This document shows, piece by piece, positions 40,892-48,679 of a stretch of 64,000 bases of DNA. The notes below the pieces were generated by a model. The model worked only from the letters and a program-made list of their open reading frames with translations. It was not told the origin of the DNA and did no database searches. The translations under genes were made by a program, and so were the position numbers. The DNA is from Desulfatitalea sp. UBA4791 (lineage in GTDB: Bacteria > Desulfobacterota > Desulfobacteria > Desulfobacterales > Desulfosarcinaceae), in NCBI GenBank assembly GCA_002402905.1, contig DHGT01000035.1, positions 1-64,000 on the forward strand. The letters run 5' to 3'. Positions within the stretch are counted from its first letter, which is position 1; each line of letters opens with the position of its first letter.

Positions 40892-43423
40892 ATTACTTCC
40901 GCGTCATCCCATATCCCTTGCGATCTTTGCGGTCTTCCGGTTCGTTCGGACGCGTTTTCCCAGACCTTCGACGATCGCCGCTACCGCTTTTGCTGCGCTG
41001 GCTGCTGTATGGTGTTCGCCATGTTGATGGAGGCCGCCGATGCGCCCGACCCTTCCCGGTTCAAGGAGACCGATCTCTACCGGGAGTGCGTGGCGGCCGG
41101 GGTGGTGCCCGCTTCGGAAGCGGATCTGGACAGAATCGAGCGCGAGGCCGACGCCCGGCGTTCCGAATCCGGATCGCCTGCCGAAGATGCCGATGACCGG
41201 CCCACGCTGGCCTTCGAGGCTCTGGTCGAGGGCATGTGGTGCCCGGCCTGCGCCTGGGTGATCGGTCATGCTCTCTCCCGCCTGGAAGGCGCCGTGGGAG
41301 CGGTGGACTGCGACTTCTCCACCGATCGCCTGCGTTGCCGCTACGACCCGGTGCGGATCACCCCCCTGCAGATCCGGGAGCGCATCGAGCGGCTGGGCTA
41401 TCGCGCCCTGTCGGACGAAGAGGCTTCGGCCGGTGAACGCGGCCTGCGCGCCGACTTCGTGCGGCTCTCCATTTCGGCCCTGCTGGCGGTCAACGTCATG
41501 ATGTTGTCCTGGGCGCTCTACGCCGGCTTTTTCACCACCATCGGGGTTCAGGACATCGCCTACATCTCCTGGCCGATCTTCGTCATGGCGACCGTCGTGA
41601 TGCTATACGGCGGCGGGCCGATCCTGCGCAAGGCGTGGTCCGGCGTGCGCCATGCCGCGCCGGGCATGGAGGTGCTGATCATGCTGGGCGCCGGCAGCGC
41701 CTACCTATACAGCCTGGTCAACTGGTGGCAGGGGAGTCTGCATCTCTATTTCGACACGGCCTCCATGCTGATCACGCTATTGCTTCTGGGGAAACTGCTC
41801 GAAACCCGTGCCAAGCAGCGGGTACGTCACGACTTGGAGGGATTTCTGTCTCTGCAGCCGAATAAAGTCCGCTTGTGCAGCGATGCAATTTCAAAGGGAC
41901 GCTACGTACATATCGGCCAACTGGCGCCGGGCGATCTCTTCAGGGTCCAACCGGGCGAGGTGGTGCCGGCCGACGGCCGCATCGTGCGGGGTCAGGGAAG
42001 CGTCGATGCATCGGCCATCACCGGTGAACCGCGGCCTGTGAGCGTCCAGGTGGACGATGCTGTGGTCAGTGGCAGCCGGGTGGTCACTGGAGAGTTGATT
42101 GTGCGGGCCGATCAAGTCGGCGACGATGCCCTGCTGGGTCAGATGATCGCCGTGGTTCGCAAGGGCTTGTCCCAGCGCACGACGCTGGAGGGTCGCACGG
42201 ATCGCTGGCTGCTCTTCTTCGTGCCGCTGATTGCATCGCTGGCCCTGGCCACCGGGGCTGTCGGCCTTTTGCTGGGCCTCCGGTTGGACGATGCCCTGGT
42301 GCGCATGGTGACCGTCCTGGTGATCGCCTGCCCGTGCGCCCTGGGCATCGCCATACCGTTGGCCCGCGTGGCCGGCATCGCCGGCGCCGGCCGCCGCGGC
42401 CTGCTGGTCCGGGATTTTCAGGCCTTCGAGCAGGCCGGCGGCATCGACACCCTGGTTCTGGACAAGACCGGCACCGTGACGCGCGGTCACTGGACCTTGG
42501 AACGCATCGAACCCGCTGCCGGCACGGACCCGGATTGGGCCGTGGGCCTGGCCCTCGGCCTGGAGACCGGGGTCGACCACGCCGTGGCCCACGCGCTGAG
42601 CGCCCATGCCGCCCGGCAGTCTGTCCGGCCGATTCAGGTGGCCGGTGTCGAGGTTCATGCCGAGGGGATCGGCGGCACCCATGAGGGCCGGACCGTTCGC
42701 ATTGGCAGCCGGGCCTTTGCTGCCGGCTCTCGGGATGATCCTTCCGATACAGGGCCACGGCCCGGCGTCCTTTCCGAAGTGGTGCTGAGCCTCGACGGCC
42801 GCATCGCCGCGATTTTCTACTTTGGCGATACGCTCAGGGATGGTATGAAGAACACCGTGGTTCGCTGGAAGGCGCGTGGTTTGGAGCCGCACCTGTTGTC
42901 CGGGGATACGGTTCGGGCCACCCGCTCGGTGGCGGCGCTCATTGGTATCGACCAGGCAAAGGGCGGACTCCTGCCCCAGGACAAGGCGGATTATGTCCGC
43001 GCGCTGCAGGCCCGAAGCCGGCGGGTGGCCATGGTCGGAGACGGGATCAACGATGCGCCGGCCCTGGCCCAATCCGATCTGGCCGTGGCCGTGCACAGCG
43101 GCGCGCCGTTGGCCCGCCAGGCCGCCGATGTCACCCTCATGCGCGGCGATCCGGGGCAATTGGATGCGTTTTTGGAGTGGGCCGCCCAGGTGGACCGCAA
43201 GGTGCGCCAGAACCTGTGGTGCGCGCTGGTCTATAACGCCGTCAGCATCCCCGTGGCCATGGCCGGCCTGCTCTCGCCCCTGGTGGCCGTGACCGCCATG
43301 CTGCTCAGCAGCCTGACGGTGATCGGCAATACCCTGCTGCTGGTGGGCCGAAAAGGGAAACCTGAGTCAAGAGAACGATCGAATTCGAAGACACGAGCCC
43401 TGCAAGGAGAAAAACGCGAATGA
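40892..43423 (+). CDS. copper-transporting P1B-type ATPase (CcoI/FixI-like), probable AUU start
   Basis: A heavy-metal P-type ATPase. Motifs in order: N-terminal cysteine domain CDLCGLPV and FCCAGCCMVFAM as in CcoI/FixI; HMA motif GMWCPACAWV; CPC motif IACPCALGIAIPLA; phosphorylation DKTGTVTRG; hinge MVGDGINDAPALA. It likely exports Cu(I), perhaps for heme-copper oxidase assembly. The first ATG is at 41009, inside the second cysteine motif (CC-M-VFAM). The frame is open back to 40865 and encodes the whole cysteine domain, but holds no ATG, GTG or TTG. AGGAG (40881-40885) stands 6 bases before ATT 40892, so I take ATT as start; the conservative alternative is 41009. Confidence 0.82.
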   Translation: MTSASSHIPCDLCGLPVRSDAFSQTFDDRRYRFCCAGCCMVFAMLMEAADAPDPSRFKETDLYRECVAAGVVPASEADLDRIEREADARRSESGSPAEDADDRPTLAFEALVEGMWCPACAWVIGHALSRLEGAVGAVDCDFSTDRLRCRYDPVRITPLQIRERIERLGYRALSDEEASAGERGLRADFVRLSISALLAVNVMMLSWALYAGFFTTIGVQDIAYISWPIFVMATVVMLYGGGPILRKAWSGVRHAAPGMEVLIMLGAGSAYLYSLVNWWQGSLHLYFDTASMLITLLLLGKLLETRAKQRVRHDLEGFLSLQPNKVRLCSDAISKGRYVHIGQLAPGDLFRVQPGEVVPADGRIVRGQGSVDASAITGEPRPVSVQVDDAVVSGSRVVTGELIVRADQVGDDALLGQMIAVVRKGLSQRTTLEGRTDRWLLFFVPLIASLALATGAVGLLLGLRLDDALVRMVTVLVIACPCALGIAIPLARVAGIAGAGRRGLLVRDFQAFEQAGGIDTLVLDKTGTVTRGHWTLERIEPAAGTDPDWAVGLALGLETGVDHAVAHALSAHAARQSVRPIQVAGVEVHAEGIGGTHEGRTVRIGSRAFAAGSRDDPSDTGPRPGVLSEVVLSLDGRIAAIFYFGDTLRDGMKNTVVRWKARGLEPHLLSGDTVRATRSVAALIGIDQAKGGLLPQDKADYVRALQARSRRVAMVGDGINDAPALAQSDLAVAVHSGAPLARQAADVTLMRGDPGQLDAFLEWAAQVDRKVRQNLWCALVYNAVSIPVAMAGLLSPLVAVTAMLLSSLTVIGNTLLLVGRKGKPESRERSNSKTRALQGEKRE

Positions 43424-43836
43424 TGAAAACCGTCGATGCAACCCCGGAGAAGTTGTCCCAGGTAATGGCCGCCATCCCCAAGGATCGTCCCATCGTCATG
43501 TTGAACATGCTCAAGTTCCGGGAGCGCGCCCTTTATCCGGACGGCACGTCCGACTGCTCGGGCCGCGAAGCCTATCGCCGCTACAGTCAGGTCGCCGCTA
43601 AAATGGTCGCCCAGGTCGGCGGCAATCCGGGCGGGTGGATGGGAGCGGTCCAGGGCACCCTGATCGGCCCGGACGGCGAAAGCTGGGATTCGATCCTGCT
43701 CGTCGAGTACCCCTCCATTCAAGCCTTCAAGCGCATGCTGGCCACGCCCGAGTACCAGGCCTGCACCGTACACCGCATGGCGGCCTTGGAAGACTCGCGC
43801 CTGATCTGCACCGTGAAGAGCGACCGGGCGGCATAG
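43420..43836 (+). CDS. DUF1330 family protein
   Basis: A 138-aa ferredoxin-like (dimeric alpha-beta barrel) protein of the DUF1330 group. PIVMLNMLKFRERALYP near residue 24, GREAYRRYSQVAAKM near 47, LLVEYPSIQAFKRMLATPEY near 92 are family-like. Function unknown; relatives are often regarded as small-molecule-binding or monooxygenase-like. It overlaps the P-type ATPase stop by 4 bases (ATGA), so it is translationally coupled, which might hint at a role in the same metal or redox response. Confidence 0.85.
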   Translation: MMKTVDATPEKLSQVMAAIPKDRPIVMLNMLKFRERALYPDGTSDCSGREAYRRYSQVAAKMVAQVGGNPGGWMGAVQGTLIGPDGESWDSILLVEYPSIQAFKRMLATPEYQACTVHRMAALEDSRLICTVKSDRAA

Positions 43837-43916
43837 GCCGGGTGCGTCGCCACCTTGAGGGGTGATGGTAGTAAAAAGGGGATGGAAAAAGGAAAGAAGG
43901 AAATTCAAAACGTAAG

Positions 43917-44047
43917 AAAGTATGAAAGTAGGAAAGTATGAAAGTGAAGGTATTCTGTCTATTGGATGGATCATGAAAATTGCTCCATTCAATTTCAAAA
44001 TTGATAGAATTCCTTCACTTTAAACTTAACACTTCAAACTTTAAACT
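43917..44047. repeat. TTTAAAGTGAAGG dispersed element, copy E (inverted pair)
   Basis: Two element arms face each other: GAAAGTGAAGGTATTCTGTC at 43942-43961 and, on the opposite strand, TTTAAAGTGAAGGAATTC with CTATCAATTTTG spanning about 44028-43998. Together they make an imperfect palindrome of roughly 130 bases ending directly at the ubiG ATG. The intergenic 43837-44047 holds a purine-rich tract and no gene. Confidence 0.75.
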
Positions 44048-44758
44048 ATGTTAACCAACATCGATCCGGAAGAAGTCGCCAAATTCGAAGCCATGGCCGA
44101 TCTGTGGTGGCAGCGGCGCGGAGAGTTCAAGGCCCTGCACGATATCAATCCGGTGCGCCTGGCCTACGTGCGCGAACGCGCCGGGTTGAAGGGCAAAAGC
44201 GTCCTCGACGTGGGCTGCGGCGGCGGATTGCTGGCCGAGGCCATGGCACGCGAGGGCGCCCATGTGACCGGCATCGACATGGTCCCGGCGGCCCTGGCCA
44301 CGGCCCGGCGCCATGCCGCGGAAAGCAGGTTGCGGGTCGACTACCGGGAGGGCAGCGCCGAGGCCTGGGCCCAGCGCCACCCCCGCTTCTATGACCTGGT
44401 CACCTGCATGGAACTGGTCGAACACGTGCCCGAACCGGCCTCCCTGGTGCGCGCCTGCGCCCGCCTGGTGCGTCCCGGCGGCAGCGTGTTCTTTGCCACG
44501 GTCAACCGCACTCCGTTGGCCTACCTGCTGGTCATCGTGGCGGCCGAGTATGTGATGGGCATCGTGCGCAAGGGCACGCACCGTTATCGAAAGTTCGTGC
44601 GGCCCGATGAGTTGAAAACCTGGGGAGAGGCCGCCGGGCTGCAGGCGGCCCATGTCTCCGGCCTGCGCTATCTTCCGATAGGGGGCTACGCGCGACTTTG
44701 CGCCGGCACGCAGATGAACTACCTGATGCAGTTTAAACTTCCGGCTGTGCCGGGGTAG
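44048..44758 (+). CDS. ubiG: UbiG-like O-methyltransferase
   Basis: A 236-aa class I SAM methyltransferase like the 3-demethylubiquinol O-methyltransferase. DPEEVAKFEAMADLWW and RGEFKALHDINPVRL at the N-terminus match UbiG closely, the SAM motif is VLDVGCGGGLLAEAMA near 52, and TCMELVEHVPEPASLV near 117. In an anaerobe with menaquinone the true substrate is uncertain. The ATG has no ribosome site and is immediately preceded by repeat copy E. It is followed 16 bases later by ubiE, an apparent quinone-methylation pair. Confidence 0.88.
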   Translation: MLTNIDPEEVAKFEAMADLWWQRRGEFKALHDINPVRLAYVRERAGLKGKSVLDVGCGGGLLAEAMAREGAHVTGIDMVPAALATARRHAAESRLRVDYREGSAEAWAQRHPRFYDLVTCMELVEHVPEPASLVRACARLVRPGGSVFFATVNRTPLAYLLVIVAAEYVMGIVRKGTHRYRKFVRPDELKTWGEAAGLQAAHVSGLRYLPIGGYARLCAGTQMNYLMQFKLPAVPG

Positions 44759-44774
44759 AAAGCGAGTCGATTCC

Positions 44775-45593
44775 ATGGCCTTGTGGCAGAATCCCAAATG
44801 GTTCGACGCCGAGCGGCGGCGCGAACAGCTCGACGAACACGTTTCAGAGACGGGCCGGGCCCGCTTCGGCATCCGTACGTTTCAAGAGAACGAAAAGGTG
44901 CGGGCCGTGATGCGCCACTTCAACCGGGTGGCGCCCAAATACGACTTCATGAACTCCCTGCTCAGCTTCGGCATCCAGCATGTCTGGAAGCGCGCCGCCA
45001 TCCGCATGCTGGCGCCGCGCCCGGGAGAAAAGATTCTCGACGTCTGCGGCGGCACCGGCGACCTGGCCATCCTGGCCGCCCACCGCACCGGACCCGACGG
45101 CCGGGTGGTCATCTACGACATCAACTGGCAGATGATCGCCGCCGGCCGCCCCAAGATCGATCCCAATCCCCAATTGGCCCACATCGCCTACGTGCAGGGC
45201 GACGCCGAGCGGATCTGCTTCCCGGACGCATCCTTCGACGCCGCCATGGTCGGCTTCGGCATCCGCAACCTGACCCATCTCAAGCGCGGGTTTACCGAAA
45301 TGCACCGCGTGCTCAAACCCGGCGGCCGCATCCTCTGCTTGGAGTTCTCTCAGCCGACCAACCCGCTCTTCCGCACGCTCTACGACTTCTACTCGTTCAA
45401 CATCATGCCCCTGCTCGGCGAGCTGATCGTCGGCTCGTCCGAATCCTACGCCTGCCTGCCCGAAACCATCCGCATGTTTCCCCTGCCCGAAGAGCTGGCG
45501 GAGATGCTGACCGGCATCGGCTTCGAGAAGATGACCTGGCAATCCTTCACCAACGGCATCGCCGTGGCCCACGTCGGCATCAAAAAGAGATAA
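44775..45593 (+). CDS. ubiE: UbiE/MenG-type quinone C-methyltransferase
   Basis: A 272-aa SAM methyltransferase for demethylmenaquinone/2-octaprenyl-6-methoxy-benzoquinol methylation. VAPKYDFMNSLLSFGIQHVW near residue 52 is the UbiE signature, ILDVCGGTGDLAILAA near 88 the SAM motif, AMVGFGIRNLTHLKRGF near 156 the second signature and CLEFSQPTNPLFRTLYDFY near 190. The N-terminal 45 residues are longer than in E. coli UbiE. Menaquinone methylation is the most likely role in this organism. Confidence 0.92.
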   Translation: MALWQNPKWFDAERRREQLDEHVSETGRARFGIRTFQENEKVRAVMRHFNRVAPKYDFMNSLLSFGIQHVWKRAAIRMLAPRPGEKILDVCGGTGDLAILAAHRTGPDGRVVIYDINWQMIAAGRPKIDPNPQLAHIAYVQGDAERICFPDASFDAAMVGFGIRNLTHLKRGFTEMHRVLKPGGRILCLEFSQPTNPLFRTLYDFYSFNIMPLLGELIVGSSESYACLPETIRMFPLPEELAEMLTGIGFEKMTWQSFTNGIAVAHVGIKKR

Positions 45594-45812
45594 TGCTTTT
45601 GAAGACATACGCGATCGATCGATGCGATGCCTGGTTCGCATTTGTTGCAGGCCCACTCGTTTATTATTGACATTTCGCCCGGACCTTTTGTAAAAACTCT
45701 CCAGTTTCAAATCGTCCTCTGTACGACAACCACCCTTTGGGCCGCTCTGCGCCAGCTGATCGGGTGCCTAATATATCGGTCGGAACCGAAAAGAAGGCGA
45801 TTTAATCCAAAT

Positions 45813-46283
45813 AGTCAACAACGTCCCCAAAAGCCCGGGGGTGGGTTGCTGCGAAGCCAAGGCGGGTGGGCTGGACTAAAGGTCAACCGGCGTGCAGGTG
45901 ATTATCAAAAGGGGGATGAGCGCATCCTGGGAGATGGCGACTTTGTCAATGAGGTGCTGGCACAAGCCCAGGAACGGATGGAAAACAGATTTCGACTTGC
46001 TGCTGAAGGTTACGATTTTGAAAAGCTTTTAAGGCGCGTATCTCAGATAACGCAAATAACCCCCCAACAGATACTGGACGCCCAAAGGGATAGAGCCAGG
46101 ACAAATGCCAGGAGCATACTTTGCTACTGGGCCACTGATCAACTTGGCATCACACAGAGCCGGCTATCGGATATATTCAAACAGACCCAATCGGCAATCA
46201 GCCATGCGGTCCGTCGTGGAAGAGAATTGGTGGCAAAGAATGGTTTTGTGATGCGGCAGGATCATGGGCAAGTTGATTCATAA
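45813..46283 (+). pseudogene. 5'-truncated REP-associated tyrosine transposase (RAYT)
   Basis: The product carries only the C-terminal half of a Y1/RAYT transposase: GGGLLRSQGGWAGLKVNRR, GDERILGDGDFVNEVLAQA, a helical linker, and the DnaA-like HTH end with SILCYWATDQLGITQSRLSD and AISHAVRRGRELV. The catalytic HUH and tyrosine domain is missing. The open frame extends to ATG 45627, but those residues have no family similarity. ACGTCCCC occurs at both borders (45821-45828 and 46292-46299), which may mark element ends. It touches the truncated toxin gene on the opposite strand. The stretch 45594-45812 holds no other feature. Confidence 0.75.
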
Positions 46284-46284
46284 A

Positions 46285-46512
46285 TTAATGTACGTCCCCT
46301 ACTTCCCCGGCGGCCTGCCAATCATGGATGATCGTATCACCGAAGCGATCGGCCGAGTGCATCTGGCTGGTAACGGTCATGATGATAATGTCCGGCCTCT
46401 GAAAATTATATTCGTTTGAGCTGATAACCACGGCCGGACGCTTTTTAAAAGTGGATTGGTCGGTGAACGGAAATGGCACCAGGACGATATCGCCGAATTT
46501 ATAGTCGGTCAT
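46285..46512 (-). pseudogene. PemK/MazF-type toxin, C-terminally truncated
   Basis: Starts FGDIVLVPFPFTDQ and RPAVVISSNEYN, the classic PemK/MazF endoribonuclease signature, but stops after 75 aa at DWQAAGEVGDVH. Typical family members run to about 110 residues (DWxxAGLLKPS onward). The break coincides with the border of the transposase remnant, and the last residues are encoded by the border sequence. ATG 46512 is chosen over the longer open frame (46557) because it matches the family start; it overlaps the antitoxin stop by 14 bases. Probably inactive. Confidence 0.72.
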
Positions 46513-46720
46513 AGACCTCATCCTCGGTATTGTCCCAGACCTTTTTGAATGCATCATCAGCCAATTTGTTACCGGCTCTGATCAAGCGCCGGTCAAGGTC
46601 CCTCTGGCTGATGAAATCCACAAAATCCACCACCTGGGCCACTTTGTCCGGCGAAAGGGTTCGTATTTTTTCGATAATGATTCGTTCCTGATCGTTTGTC
46701 GGTGTGTTGTTTTGTTGCAT
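46499..46720 (-). CDS. putative antitoxin partner of PemK/MazF
   Basis: A 73-aa acidic protein upstream of and overlapping the toxin gene, the usual antitoxin-toxin order. LSPDKVAQVVDFVDFISQRD resembles DUF2281/VapB-like antitoxins. No clear DNA-binding AbrB or RHH motif is seen. It may have outlived its toxin. Confidence 0.7.
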   Translation of the reverse strand: MQQNNTPTNDQERIIIEKIRTLSPDKVAQVVDFVDFISQRDLDRRLIRAGNKLADDAFKKVWDNTEDEVYDRL

Positions 46721-46874
46721 AGGGTAAGCCCTTTTGTTTTAAATTGTAAATTATTATTTAGCATTTCAAGGTGATAGTCAAGCAGGCGCAGGGGCGCCCC
46801 ATATTTTTTTCTGCGCCTACCCTTCCCATGCTATTTGATCGGTATGCCCAGATAAGCCAGAATAAAGGGCATTC

Positions 46875-48668
46875 CTATCCTTCCCACAAGCTCGTTGCCG
46901 GCTTGCGGCCGCGGTCGAGCACAAGCGTTCGGTCATGGAGCGCTTCCAGGTCTGGATGGGAACGGAAGGTGATGGTGACCAGGGTGGCGTCGGGCAGTTC
47001 GCGCCGCAGCATTTCGAGGATCAGCCGCTGGCCCTTGGGGTCGAAGGCGTCGGTGGCCTCTTCCATGAAGATCCAGGCCGGCCGCTGGAGCAGGACGCGG
47101 GCGAAGCCGACCCGCTGCCGGGCGCGGCGCGACAGGACCTGTTCCCAGTCGTCCCGGTCGTCGAGGCGCGGGAGGAGCCAGGCGATGCCGGCCTGCGCCA
47201 TGGCCTGGCGGATGTCGGCGTCTGTGAAGACCTCGGAAGCAAACGGGTAGCAAAGTACTGCCCGCAGGGTCTCTTCGGGCAGGAAGGGATGCTGGGGAAC
47301 GAACAGCAGGGCGCCGTCGCCTGGCAGGCTGACCTTGCCGCTGCCCAGGGGCCAGAGCCCGCCGAGCGTCTTGAACAGGCTGCCCGTCACCACCGGATGG
47401 CCGGTGATCAACACCCGTTCGCCGCGGCGAATTTCGGTGCTGAAGCGATCGAGCAGGATCTCTCCCGAGGGATCGGCGATGCTCAAGTCCTCGATGGCCA
47501 GCATCGGGCGGTCCGACCGTTCGACGACGATGCGCGCCGCGTCCGGCGCTATGTCGCTGGCATCCAGGCGCCGGATGGCTTCGTCGAGAGACAGTACGCG
47601 CTCGGCCGAAGCGCGGCAGCGGGCGATTTCGCCGATGTTGTCCACCGGCCAGGAGAGTGCGCCGGTCAGGCGCTGAAACGCCTGGGCGGCCTGCATCAGC
47701 ACTCCGAGGGTCATCGCCCCGGCGATGTACTGGGGGGCGGCGATCAGGATCGGGAAGACCGGCAACAGCGCCCCATAGGCCGTTCCGAACGACACCAACC
47801 CCAGGTAGGCGAACGACTGCCGGTGCCATTCGCGCACCACCTGGCCGAAGCGCGCCGTCGAGCCGATGCGCTCCATGGGCTCGCCGCGCATCAACGCGAT
47901 GGCTTCCGTGTTCTCCCGAGCCCGCGACAGGCCGAAGCGGAAGGTGGCCTCGGCCGTCTGCAGCGCGTTGGTGGAGCGTACCAGGGGCCGGCCGAGGATC
48001 CATCCCAGGCCGCTGCCGAGGGCCGCGTAGACGAAGGCCAGGGGCACCATGTAGCCCGGCACCTCGACGGTGGTGCCCGGAACGGCCATCGTCCCCGATA
48101 CCGACCAGAGGATGTCGGCGAACAGCCCCAGGATCAGGAATGAAAAGACCAGTGTGTGGCCGAGCCCGATGGCGCTTTCCGTGGCGATGCGGATGTCTTC
48201 GGCGATGCGCTGATCGGGGTTGTCGTGTTCGCCGGTCGTGAAGAGCAGCCGGTAATGGCGCCCGTCTTCCATCCAGCACCCCATGAGCTGATCGGTCAGC
48301 CAGGCCCGCCAGTCAAGCTGAAGCCAGCGCTTGACGAGCAGGTGTGCGCCGGTGACCACGATGGAGATGGCGAAGATCAGGGCGAAGACCGCCACTTGGA
48401 TCAGCACGCCGCGCACCGAGCGCTGCTCCAGGGCGTCGAACAGCGCCCGGTTCCAGTGGTTGCCCCACACGGTGAGCCCGACTTGGGCCACGGTCAGCAG
48501 GAAGAGCGACAGGGTGGCGGCGCGGATTTTCGCGCGCCGCTCGCATTTCCAATAGGGGCCGGCCAGGCGGAACACCTGGCGGAGAAAATGGCGGCGCTTT
48601 ACGGGAACAATGCCGGGCGAGACGGCCGGTGCCGGCTGGGGTGTCGATGGGCTCGTGGATGGCGTCAT
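46875..48668 (-). CDS. SbmA/YddA/ABCD-like ABC protein with degenerate ATPase motifs
   Basis: A 597-aa fused membrane-ATPase protein. Residues about 60-370 form the ABC_membrane_2 domain of the SbmA/BacA/YddA/ABCD family with TM spans and the EAA-like NTEAIALMRGEPME near 255. The C-terminal ATPase is abnormal: Walker A reads TGHPVVTGSLFK (no GK-S/T), the signature LSRRARQRVGFARVLL in place of LSLGEQQR, and Walker B WIFMEEATDAFDP. The reading frame is intact, so this is not a simple decay. It may act as a non-hydrolysing partner or a PMF-driven SbmA-like transporter. It lies 11 bases downstream of the sugar ABC operon and could be its last gene. 46721-46874 has nothing notable. Confidence 0.8.
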   Translation of the reverse strand: MTPSTSPSTPQPAPAVSPGIVPVKRRHFLRQVFRLAGPYWKCERRAKIRAATLSLFLLTVAQVGLTVWGNHWNRALFDALEQRSVRGVLIQVAVFALIFAISIVVTGAHLLVKRWLQLDWRAWLTDQLMGCWMEDGRHYRLLFTTGEHDNPDQRIAEDIRIATESAIGLGHTLVFSFLILGLFADILWSVSGTMAVPGTTVEVPGYMVPLAFVYAALGSGLGWILGRPLVRSTNALQTAEATFRFGLSRARENTEAIALMRGEPMERIGSTARFGQVVREWHRQSFAYLGLVSFGTAYGALLPVFPILIAAPQYIAGAMTLGVLMQAAQAFQRLTGALSWPVDNIGEIARCRASAERVLSLDEAIRRLDASDIAPDAARIVVERSDRPMLAIEDLSIADPSGEILLDRFSTEIRRGERVLITGHPVVTGSLFKTLGGLWPLGSGKVSLPGDGALLFVPQHPFLPEETLRAVLCYPFASEVFTDADIRQAMAQAGIAWLLPRLDDRDDWEQVLSRRARQRVGFARVLLQRPAWIFMEEATDAFDPKGQRLILEMLRRELPDATLVTITFRSHPDLEALHDRTLVLDRGRKPATSLWEG

Positions 48669-48679
48669 GATGGCTGGCC

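Noticed and set aside
42084..43159. Long minus-strand frames within the P-type ATPase gene
   Set aside because: Arg/Pro/Gln-rich shadows of the ATPase reading frame.
45627..45812. ATG 45627 as the start of an intact 218-aa protein with the transposase C-terminus
   Set aside because: The first 60 or so residues have no RAYT similarity and no ribosome site; the junction looks like a truncation border.
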